From Brachionus koreanus (Eukaryota > Rotifera > Eurotatoria > Ploima > Brachionidae), in the NCBI GenBank assembly GCA_016987375.1, contig PJRA01000524.1, forward strand, positions 1 to 16,567: 16,567 nucleotides of DNA, written 5' to 3'. The translations under genes were made by a program, and so were the position numbers. The notes beneath the pieces were generated by a model. It was not told the DNA's origin and did no database searches. It saw only the letters and a list, made by a program, of their open reading frames with translations. Each line of letters begins with the position of its first letter. Within the stretch, counting starts at the first letter, position 1. Positions 1-10,298 of this stretch are shown in pieces.

Positions 1-75
1 GCTTTCAAACGCCACCTCGGTCGTTTGGATACCTTCTTTAATTGTAGAAATGAAAATTTACCTTTTAAAATTTGA
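1..75 (+). pseudogene. possible 3' tail of a LINE-type reverse-transcriptase ORF
   Basis: Read on the plus strand in frame 1, the left edge encodes a run beginning AFKRHLGRLDTFF and continues to a TGA at 73-75. A phrase like 'FK..LD.F' close to the stop codon is common at the C-terminus of metazoan non-LTR retrotransposon polyproteins. Only about 24 codons are visible and the rest lies outside the window, so this is a suggestion from composition and pattern only. It could equally be the end of an unrelated exon. Confidence 0.2.
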
Positions 76-799
76 TAATATTTATTTTCTTCAAATCTTA
101 TTTCTTCATTAGATTTATTATTTAATTTCAAATATAAAAATGTTCATTTCAAATAAAAAAGTAAATTTTAAATTTAATTTTTTTCAATTTAAATATTTGA
201 TATTTTTTTCAACATTTACTCAAATACACATTACTTTGTCAATTTTTTTCATTTAAAAATTAAACTGCAAATTTAAACTCAGCTAATTTTATCTATCTTT
301 AGGTGCTAAATTTAATATGGTCACTCTTTGTTTTAGAATTTTTATTCAAACTCAACCATTATAAATAATTATCAAAATTTAATAAATTAATTCTCAAAAC
401 TCATCATTATTATCAAATAGAAATTTCTCAATTAATAATTAATCCTAAACCCGAAGACCCTAACCCGAAACCATTTCAAAGAAAATTTTTCAAAAAATTC
501 CGAAAAAATGCTGTTTACAATTATATTTCAATTAAATAAAATTAAAATTTGTTCTTTATTTTAAATAATCTATTTCTTTCATATTAAATTAGCCAGGAGT
601 TTACTTGAACTTTGTATAAAAAATTATAAGTCTTTATTACTTTATTAAACTTTAATTCTTTGTAATTTTAATTTTGAGCGAGGTTTATAACTAAAAAATT
701 TAATTAAAATTTTCCATAATTTCTATTTTAATTTCTATATTTGGTTTTTGTTTTTTAAGTTTCTTTTTTAAATATCGAAAAATTTTTCTCATGCAAATT

Positions 800-805
800 T
801 TTATT
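800..805 (-). terminator. candidate polyadenylation signal of the LRRC14-like gene
   Basis: AATAAA on the minus strand, about 49 nt downstream of the TAA at 854-856. In DNA this AT-rich the hexamer also occurs by chance, so only its position supports it. Confidence 0.35.
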
Positions 806-853
806 TTAATTTACGCTTTTAAATGAAACCAACAACAAGAAAAATTATTAGAC

Positions 854-2943
854 TTAGTTATGAGAAATTCCGTTGAGAATAAAATTCAAATCAGGATCAT
901 TTATAGTAATTTTGACTAATCTTGAACCATTGTTTGTTGTAAACTTACGTTCCAATGCTTCTATGTAGTCTTGTTTAAATTTTTTGAATTTATTTCTGTT
1001 TTTAATTTTGGCCGATTTTTCATAATAGTCTGACGAATAGTTTATTCGCCAGCTTACAAAATTGCCCAATTGACTCAATTTTTCGGCTAATTTAAAATAG
1101 TTGTCAAATTTGAACACATCTAGAGTGACCAGCATGCGAAGATTGTCCATTTTCACTATCACTTCATTAACTATTTTAAAATAGACATCGAACTGAAACG
1201 AATTACAGCCCAAGTCAAGTACTTGAATGTTTGACTTCATTTTTTTAAGAAGTCTAATCAAACTATTACATTGAATGCTAAGATCATTGTTGCTCAAAAC
1301 AAGGTTGTTGATTGTTGATGTGTGAATTGAACTGGCCAAAAAATCCAAGTCTTGTTCTACTAGGCCACATGAGGTCAAATTCAAGTATTCAAGAGGATTG
1401 GTTAAATTTCTAAGTATAAAGCCTAGTCTGTGTTTGCATCCGGGTATGTTCAATCTAAGTCTTTTTAGCTGTTTAAGCTGTGCGAAACAATCGGACAATG
1501 CGTCCAGAGCAGATGTATTGTCCAATAGACAGCTCAAATAGCTCTCTTGGCCAAATGCAGACAAATTTAACTCGTATATATTGCGAAATTTATTAACCAA
1601 ATTAAATGTGTACATGGCTTCGTTTGAGCTTGCATTGAAAAAAATTCCCAATCCATTTATTTTCTTAAAAAATTATTATAAAATTTTTTTTTTGTTTCTT
1701 AAACCCCTATTTTTATTCTTCTCAAATTGAAAATTTTTAAATCTAATTTAATTTGAATAAGAAAAATTACTTTGTGCGTAAATATGATCGAACTGAACTT
1801 GGTACATATTCATAAAAGAAAATTTTTCCTTTTTTTTTACCTATAAAAATTATATTTACCAAAGCTTCTAGATCTAGACAAGAACTTTGAATGCAATACT
1901 TTTGATCATGAATGGTCAAGTCAAGTTTGTTAATGACAAGTTCGAAGCCACAGCTTTTTGTTACTTTGCTTTCTTGTTTTATCTCGAGAAGCCTTAAATA
2001 TTGTTCTAAAAGACTAAAACTGTCCAAAATGAGATCGAATTTTATGACTAAATTTTCGCATGATTCTCCTTCACAAATAATTTTGTTCTTCCCAATACTA
2101 TGCATATGTCCTTTGAGATCGAAATCAGGCTCACTTGAGACATCACTAGCCGACATCTCTTCCGATTGTGAATTTGAATCGCTATCTTCGTTCGAATAGC
2201 TCACTATAAAAGTTTCAGAATCGGAACTTTTCGAGCACTCGTTTTCAGTTTCACTTGAATCGTCCGAATAATAAGGACAAAGTGAATTTGAGTATTTTTT
2301 CAACAAACATTTGACCAATTGATCGGACAATGGAAATCCAGTTATGTCCAATAAACGAAGTCTGCTTAGGGAACTATTGTGATTTTTGATCGAGTGAGAT
2401 GCGATCAATTTTGTGTACTTGGCTCCAATTAAAAACCATTTAAGTATCTCAGGTGCTATTTTTCCTATAAATGAATTTATATCTGTTTTATAGTACAATA
2501 ACAAAGAAGAGTAGGCCTCGTGCAAAAATTCTTCCAGGACTAAACTTTCATAAGGCCAATTTTCAATAATCATCTTAAAAACAAAGGATAAAACAAATTT
2601 ATTGTCTTGTCTAATTTAATACTTTAACAGCAAAATCGTTCATGGTATAAATTGAAGATTTTAGAAGAGTGTGATAAAGATAAGCTGGTACAGTGTTGAT
2701 CACATATTGAATATAGTCTTGATTAGCCGTATTTAGTATGCTATTGCAAGCTAGAGTTTTTAGACTAGCCGTTGAGTTGAGTTGATCCTGGATGGATTGA
2801 TAGTAAGTAGTGGTCGGAATTAGATGTGAATAAATTCCTCTTGAATTAAATCTGAGATAAAATTCTCTCAAATACTTGTGCTCGATTCCATCTCTTAATT
2901 TGTCTTCAATGTGACTATGATCGGCTTCGAAATTAAACAACAT
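854..2943 (-). CDS. LRRC14: LRRC14/PRAME-like leucine-rich repeat protein, 3 exons
   Basis: Three exons on the minus strand, 2943-2623, 2573-1860 and 1663-854, join in phase 0 to give 614 codons. Introns are 49 bp (GTATTA...TTAAG) and 196 bp (GTAAAT...TTAAG). The order of blocks matches vertebrate LRRC14: an N-terminal helical part around residues 60-130 containing ENWPYESL, a short RLRLLDITGF segment near 178, then leucine-rich repeats from about 374, clearest at 436-475 (LEYLNLTSCG, LVLSNNDLS). Known family role: PRAME/LRRC14 proteins are cullin-2/elongin substrate adaptors, and LRRC14 also restrains NF-kB signalling through IKK-beta. That role is inferred here. Residues 60-69 (SLKTLACNSI) sit where a BC-box would be, with Ala at the usual Cys/Ser position. 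Odd feature: a Ser/Asp/Glu-rich insertion at about 210-258, absent in the vertebrate family as I remember it. The first ATG has no in-frame stop immediately upstream, so the N-terminus is less certain than the rest. Confidence 0.8.
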
Positions 2944-3159
2944 ATTTTTACTTCCATTTAAAAATATGAATGAATGAATTTCGAAACGATTGTTTTTTTT
3001 ATAGACTTCTGGTGTTTAAGGTTGTAAAATGTGATCTACATTTATAAGCAATAAATATTGAGTTTGTTTTGAAAGGGTTTGAAATTTTCAATGAGAAAAA
3101 TTATAATTTTATGTTAGTTTTTTTTTGTTTGATGTATATTTTGGAATCGGTCTTTGTGG

Positions 3160-3270
3160 CAAGTTTTGGTGCACATGTCCAAAACGTAAGCAAACTCTTC
3201 AGTTATAGAAGATTTGGGGTGTATCAGTATTATGAATATCGAACATCCTAGAATCGGGTGGAACATTTGA
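3160..3270 (-). pseudogene. possible relic of a retrotransposon gag zinc knuckle
   Basis: On the minus strand the frame running down from about 3270 reads, near its end, PQIFYN, a TGA at 3199-3201, then RVCLRFGHVHQNLPQRP. The spacing matches a CCHC knuckle (C-x2-C-x4-H-x4-C): Cys at 3190-3192 and the Gly-His at 3175-3180 are kept. The first Cys would be the TGA and the last is a Leu at 3160-3162. Such 'C.KFGH' knuckles are typical of ORF1/gag proteins of LINE retrotransposons. With one stop and one lost Cys this can only be dead sequence, and the match is short enough to be coincidence. Confidence 0.35.
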
Positions 3271-3586
3271 AAACTTTTTCCCTTGACTTGACTAGTCAAG
3301 CTCGCGTTCATTGACTAAAAGTTTGCCAGTAATGCGATGGACTGTTAGACGACTTTTTTTTAATTTGATTCTTGTTCAATATTTAAATCATTTCAATAAA
3401 TTTTAATTATTTTTTAAATTTATATTCATAATTAGGAAAAAAAAGTTTATTTAAGTGCAAAAAATGAAAGTGTCAAAATATTTGGTTGATTCTTTTTAAA
3501 CTAAAATCTAAATAAATATCAATTCTAAATTTAAATAAAATGATTTTTTTATTGAAAAGTTAATAAAAATAAGAAAAATAAACTCT

Positions 3587-3802
3587 TTATCTCTTTAAAA
3601 CTAAAGTGTGACATTGAGACTTTTTTACTTGGTATTTCATTCTGATGAGAAGTGAATATATTTTAGAAATTTTGATAACAAAAATCAACGTATAGAATGG
3701 ACCAATCTCAACCAGCTCATCCAATTTTAAAAGAGGATGCTTTGATGAAAAGGTGATGTTGTGTATTTGATGCGAAAGCCCTTTGCTTAAATACTTTCCC
3801 AA
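3587..3802 (-). other. orphan 71-codon open frame, unrecognised
   Basis: An open frame of 71 codons (starting MGKYLSKGLSHQIHN) with a more balanced amino-acid mix (KHPLLKLDELVEIGPFY) than the chance frames around it, and visibly lower AT than its flanks. I do not recognise a family. It lies upstream, in minus-strand sense, of the possible zinc-knuckle relic and could belong to the same decayed element. It could also be a lone exon of an unannotated gene. No partner exon with matching phase was found nearby. Confidence 0.2.
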
Positions 3803-4156
3803 AATATTTGAATAGAAAATATTTCATTTATTTTTTGTATTTTTACTAGTTAAGCTTAAATTAACATGTATTTTAATTTTTTATATTTAAATAGACACCT
3901 AATTAATTAATAGTTAAAATTAGTCTAAGAGTTTTTTTAAATTTTTTATCTATAAAATACAAACAGAAAATTTTTTGCCTTCTTCATAATTTTTTTAATT
4001 TCTAAAGTGCTTTTTTTGCTCTTCAAAAAAAATAAAAAAATATTTGATAATAATTTTTGTTTCCTTCAAATCGACTTATTATAGAGAACTGTATCTTGGG
4101 TTTATTAAAAAAATTACGAATTGAAAAGAATATGAAAAAAAACGCATAAGTTGACC

Positions 4157-4381
4157 TTAACACTAGAAGCACCAAGCATTTTTTCACGTATTTTTAATTT
4201 GAAATTATTTTATAATAAAAACTATAACAATTTTATTGAGTAATATTATTTTTAAAGAAAATTTTAAAATCTACATAAATCAAAAAAGATATATTTATTA
4301 CAAAAATCCATTCAAAAGATACGAGGATTTAAAAAATTTTAAAACGAGTCATTTTGACTCGTTTGGTGCTTCTAGTGTTAA
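4157..4381. mobile_element. piggyBac-type miniature transposon (MITE) with TTAA target duplication
   Basis: A 217-bp element (4161-4377) is flanked by TTAA on both sides (4157-4160 and 4378-4381). Its ends are perfect 15-bp terminal inverted repeats, CACTAGAAGCACCAA at 4161-4175 and its reverse complement at 4363-4377. Just inside the right end is a perfect hairpin with 10-bp arms, AAACGAGTCA (4342-4351) and TGACTCGTTT (4355-4364), around a 3-base loop. TTAA duplication, ends beginning with C and a subterminal palindrome are hallmarks of piggyBac superfamily transposons. The interior is AT-rich with no transposase, so the copy is non-autonomous and would depend on a transposase encoded elsewhere. 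The intact repeats and target duplication suggest a fairly young insertion. Confidence 0.85.
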
Positions 4382-5146
4382 TGTGTTAAAAAATTAAATT
4401 AGGTCCCCTTCTTTCGTTTAAAGTTGTCAAGTTAAACCTTACCGGTTTTTACTCGTAGATAAAATTTTTTATTTCATTAACCAATTTTTAGCACACCTCT
4501 TTGCTTTTTCTAGTGTTATTATATCTTTTTAAAGCGTATAGGTTCCTGAATGGATCAAGGAATTTGTCTATTTTTTTTAGTATTACTCATAATGTAAAAC
4601 TATTTAGAATGTATTTTCCATATCAGAAAGTTTTTTTTCCTATCTTTATAATCAAATGGTATTATTTATTTATAATGACAATTACATTGTCTTAAAAAAT
4701 TCTCGTTTATAATTCATATCGACTGTTATTTTTCAAATTATGTATGTATCATTTAATTTAAATTAAAAAATTTCTATCTAAAAAATTCTCATTTATTAAT
4801 ATATAATAGCTCCAATTGTCATGTTTTACTAAAGATACAAGTTACGTAATTTTTGCTCAGAGTAAGATTTTAAAAAAATTTAAATTGTAAAATAATCAAT
4901 ACAGACTTTGAATTAGTTTAAAATTAATAGAAAAAAAAAAGAAATTATATTTTATATCCAGCATAAAATCGAGATTAAATAAAATATGGTCAAGCTTATT
5001 TTAGATAGAAATTGGACTGATAGAAAAGCGCCAATTTAGATTTTTTTTCCTTAGGCTAAAAAACCAAAAAAAAAATACAATTAAAATCAAAGTATAAAAA
5101 ATTGTTTGTTCTTCTTTTCTTTTTCTAGTCAGCAAAAAAATTGAAA

Positions 5147-7636
<2,490 letters not shown>

Positions 7637-7964
7637 TTCTTTTTGTATACTTTGGAAATTCGTAATAAAAATATTTTTTTTAAGCAATTTTTTCTCTAAT
7701 TTCAAAAATAAGTAATCTAAATTTATGAAAAACAATCATGAGAGAAACAAACTAAAGAAATAAAAAAATAAAAATTTAAAATCTGTTTTATTTTATGTTT
7801 GATTAAAAGCGCTTAATTGTGGCTAAGCATGACATTTGGGCTCATTTTGCCAAAAATTTGAAATGAAAAAAAAATTAAATTAAATTTATATTTCAATAGA
7901 TATATTTTTTTGCATATAGTATCAAGATTAATGAATGCAAATATTTCGAATAAGTATGTGTGCT

Positions 7965-8021
7965 GTGTGAGTGAGTGAGTGAGGGGAGCGAGTAAGTGTG
8001 TATGTGTGTGTGTGTGTGTGA
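7965..8021. repeat. microsatellite: GTGA repeats followed by a TG run
   Basis: About 7965-7982 is a GTGA/GAGT tetranucleotide run and 7995-8021 is an interrupted TG dinucleotide run, separated by a GGGGAGCGAG patch. It lies about 330 bp upstream of the kinesin-13 start codon. Length variation between individuals is likely. Confidence 0.8.
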
Positions 8022-8212
8022 GCTCGAAGCTTAAGTTAGCGCTAACAAACAGTTAATTTTAAAAAAAAGTATACCCGCACGCAATTAAAAAATTAATCAA
8101 ATTTGAACAAGTGTGATTAAGAACATTATGTTCACATTTAATATTCATGGCCTTGTTTACTTGAAACTATAACAACGCCAATTTACCTAAATTGCTAAGT
8201 AGTCAAGTACTT

Positions 8213-8260
8213 ACCTATTCCGTACAGTCCTCAATTTTTAGCCCATTTACTATTAAAAAG
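8213..8260 (-). promoter_or_regulatory. candidate end of a non-coding first exon (5' UTR) of the kinesin-13 gene
   Basis: On the minus strand the sequence reads GGAATAG, then GTAAGTACTTG, an almost perfect donor splice site with the exon ending at 8215. The nearest plausible acceptors upstream of the kinesin ATG are the ATTTAG and AATTAG sites at about 7700-7720, which would give a 5'-UTR intron of roughly 500 bp. The 5' boundary of the exon cannot be placed, so the upper coordinate given is arbitrary. GTAAGT can arise by chance. Confidence 0.25.
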
Positions 8261-9626
8261 CAATAATTAATCAGTTCTCAGGCATTTAGAGACCTTGGGC
8301 TAAATTTTCACAAAAAATTTCCAAACAAAAAATTTTTTTATTGAGAAATAATTTGTTTTAAAATCAAAATTACTATCAATTTTTTGATTAAGATAATTCA
8401 CATATAAAACATATTTAAAAAAAAATAAAAATTAAAATAACTAAAGCTTACAATTAATTAATTTCTGATTGATATTAACTAATCTTTTTAAAATAATTTT
8501 TTTCTCGATTTTTAAACTTATTTGAGAATATATTTAACACAGAGGGGAACTTTTCAACTTGTTTTAAAAAATACCTTGTGTAATATAAAATCTCTTATTG
8601 ATATCGTGAGTCTTTATAAAATTTTTTTTAAATTAATTTTTCTTAAGTCTTTATTGTAGAAAATCCGTTGTAATAAACCTAAATGCCAACTATTTGATAT
8701 TGAAAAAATATCTTTAAAAAAATACAAAACAAAGGAGCACTCCCAGCTTAAGTGAATAGAAAAAAGACGAGTATATTAGGACCAGTTTTTAATAAAGAAA
8801 GTGATATTTTCATAGGAGCTAAAATTCTAACCGATTTTCAATTAAGTTGCCAGAAGAGGTGAAAATTTTCTCTTAGTAATGGATGACTGAAAATCAGAAT
8901 TGAGAGCAAGTGACCATTTAATGAAACACAAATATCTCTATAATTTGATTATCTTTTGCTCAATTTCTTTTTTTTTTGTTGAAATTTTAGAATTAATACT
9001 TTTTCAAAAATGTTACATTAGGTTATTAATGTATGAATTAACATTTATCAATAGTTTAGTCCGTTGATCACATTTTGCATTATTTTGCCAGACTCTGAAT
9101 GTCTTATTACAATTGGTACTTTATTTGACTTAATTTGACTCATTATAAAAGCAATAGATTTTTCTGTAATTGTGAAAAATTAATCAGCTGTTTTTAAATG
9201 CTCACAGCCCACTTGAGCAAACTTTCTGTGATACAATAATTTATTAGCATTTGAGGTTGCTTTTCATGATTCACATGAACACAGGTTCTGGGGATAAATA
9301 GAATAGAATAAACAGTTTTTGATTAAGTTAACAATTGTTTAAAAGAAATTTATTTAATTCAAAGTCTCTTTTTATTTAATAAATATCTAATTATTTAAAA
9401 AATATTACTTTTAATTTTTTTTTAAAATTTAATTTCAAATAAATTTTAAAAAAAAAATTTTATAAGAATTTTTCTGATATAACTTAACAAAAAATAAATT
9501 TTAGTTAAGAAAATATAAATATAGATTTGATATATTTACAATCTAAAGCTTTATTTGAAAATATTTTAGACTCATTTATAAACATAAACCAACTCTAACA
9601 TTTGCATAAAATAGTCTGGCATCAAA

Positions 9627-10103
9627 ATGACTAGCATAACCCAAAATTTTCGGAATTTAATGCAGTCAATCAAGCAAAATGGAGGTATCTATCGTTCTAT
9701 TCTTCAGTTGTACCGAGTTGACGAAATAAAAGAGGGAGAGTACGTCGGAACAGACCGCAACGGAAACAGATACTACCAAAACAAGCGCTTTTTTGTCGGT
9801 AAATCTGACAATATTAAATTTATTTCTTTTAAAAATTAAATAAAAATTCTAGGTAGAAGCAGATGGGTTATTTATAACGAAAAATTTGGAATGGACTATG
9901 ATGGTACTCATGTAGACCCTGAATGGCACGGATGGCTTCACTACGTTCGTGACGAGCCTCCCACAGTCCAAAAACCAATAACCTACAAATGGGTTGATCC
10001 AAATCCACAAGAAAATAAAACCGGTACACTCGAAAACTACGTACCGTATTCAACCGTAAAGCCTAAAGTCGAGGCTTGGGTACCCAAATCAAATAAACAA
10101 TAA
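9627..10103 (+). CDS. NDUFA12: NDUFA12 (B17.2), accessory subunit of mitochondrial complex I, 2 exons
   Basis: Two plus-strand exons, 9627-9798 and 9853-10103, join across a 54-bp GTAAAT...CTAG intron in phase 1 to give 140 codons, against about 145 in mammals. NDUFA12 is a supernumerary subunit of NADH:ubiquinone oxidoreductase on the matrix side of the inner mitochondrial membrane, important for assembly and stability. Seen: GTDRNGNRYYQNKRFFVGR followed by RWVIYN, then DPEWHGWLH, DEPPT and the C-terminal ENYVPYSTV, all signature blocks of the family in the right order. The join restores the conserved FVGRSRWV. As usual for this subunit there is no obvious cleavable presequence. The gene diverges from the kinesin gene and converges on the MTMR gene, whose stop is 195 bp away. 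It looks intact. Confidence 0.95.
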
Positions 10104-10176
10104 AAACAAACATTTTTATTTCTTAACGACTTTAATTTAAAAAATAAAACAATCAGACTGATATAAAAATTTTATT
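10092..10176. terminator. convergent 3' ends with candidate polyadenylation signals
   Basis: For NDUFA12 on plus, AATAAA occurs at 10092-10097 and 10099-10104 (overlapping the stop) and again at 10143-10148. The last is the more usual position for a signal. For the MTMR gene on minus, AATAAA (TTTATT on plus) occurs at 10171-10176, about 120 nt past its stop. The two 3' UTRs therefore probably meet or overlap in the 195-bp gap. The hexamers are expected by chance in this composition. Confidence 0.3.
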
Positions 10177-10298
10177 TTATATTATTGTCGAGATTAATTT
10201 AATATTTTAATTATTGTTGTAATTTAAATAACTAAAAAGATTAAAAAAAGAAAAAAAAATTAAATTTTCTAAAATTCTATTTGTTTACATAAATACAG

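Larger units (their letters stand above)
1..853. other. AT-rich intergenic region, no gene recognised
   Basis: Almost all of this stretch is A/T homopolymer-like sequence with no long open frame and no convincing exon. The first about 45 bases are much richer in G and C than the rest and are treated separately. A short C-rich patch near 444-471 contains one CCCTAACCC but is not a repeat array. On the minus strand an AATAAA (TTTATT at 800-805 on plus) lies about 49 nt past the stop of the LRRC14-like gene and is a reasonable polyadenylation signal for it. Confidence 0.6.
2944..5146. other. intergenic region with transposon debris
   Basis: This 2.2-kb gap separates the 5' end of the LRRC14-like gene from the 3' end of the kinesin gene, both on minus. 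Most is A/T-rich with no gene. Within it I see a less AT-rich segment at about 3010-3350 with a zinc-knuckle-like relic, a 14-bp perfect palindrome CTTGACTAGTCAAG at 3287-3300, an orphan minus-strand open frame at 3587-3802, and a TTAA-flanked inverted-repeat element at 4157-4381. The remaining open frames, such as the plus-strand one at 4501-4695, are Phe/Leu/Ile-rich and look like chance products of AT-rich sequence. Confidence 0.6.
7637..9626. other. 2-kb gap between divergent KIF2A and NDUFA12 genes; no coding gene recognised
   Basis: The region must hold the promoters of both flanking genes, since their start codons face away from each other. It contains a GTGA/TG microsatellite (about 7965-8021), a strong donor-like site on minus at 8214 that could end a non-coding first exon, and a small imperfect inverted repeat around TTTAGCCCA/TGGGCTAAA (about 8235-8305). 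The part from about 8700 to 9300 is less AT-rich than its surroundings but has stops in all frames I tried and no recognisable motif. It may be old repeat sequence. No obvious TATA box can be picked out in such AT-rich DNA. Confidence 0.5.

Noticed and set aside
444..475. Telomere-like CCCTAACCC patch
   Set aside because: Only one unit and some variants are present, with no array, so it is not an interstitial telomere repeat.
1912..2199. Plus-strand open frame of 95 codons
   Set aside because: It lies wholly opposite exon 2 of the LRRC14-like gene and has no recognisable content.
3069..3251. Plus-strand 60-codon open frame
   Set aside because: Phe/Leu/Tyr-rich with no motif; the opposite strand in a different frame has the more meaningful zinc-knuckle-like pattern.
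4501..4695. Plus-strand 64-codon open frame resembling a membrane protein
   Set aside because: TTT/TTA-rich AT sequence read in any frame gives hydrophobic peptides; there is no splice partner or composition change.
9868..10053. Minus-strand open frame opposite NDUFA12 exon 2
   Set aside because: Antisense shadow of a well-conserved complex I subunit.
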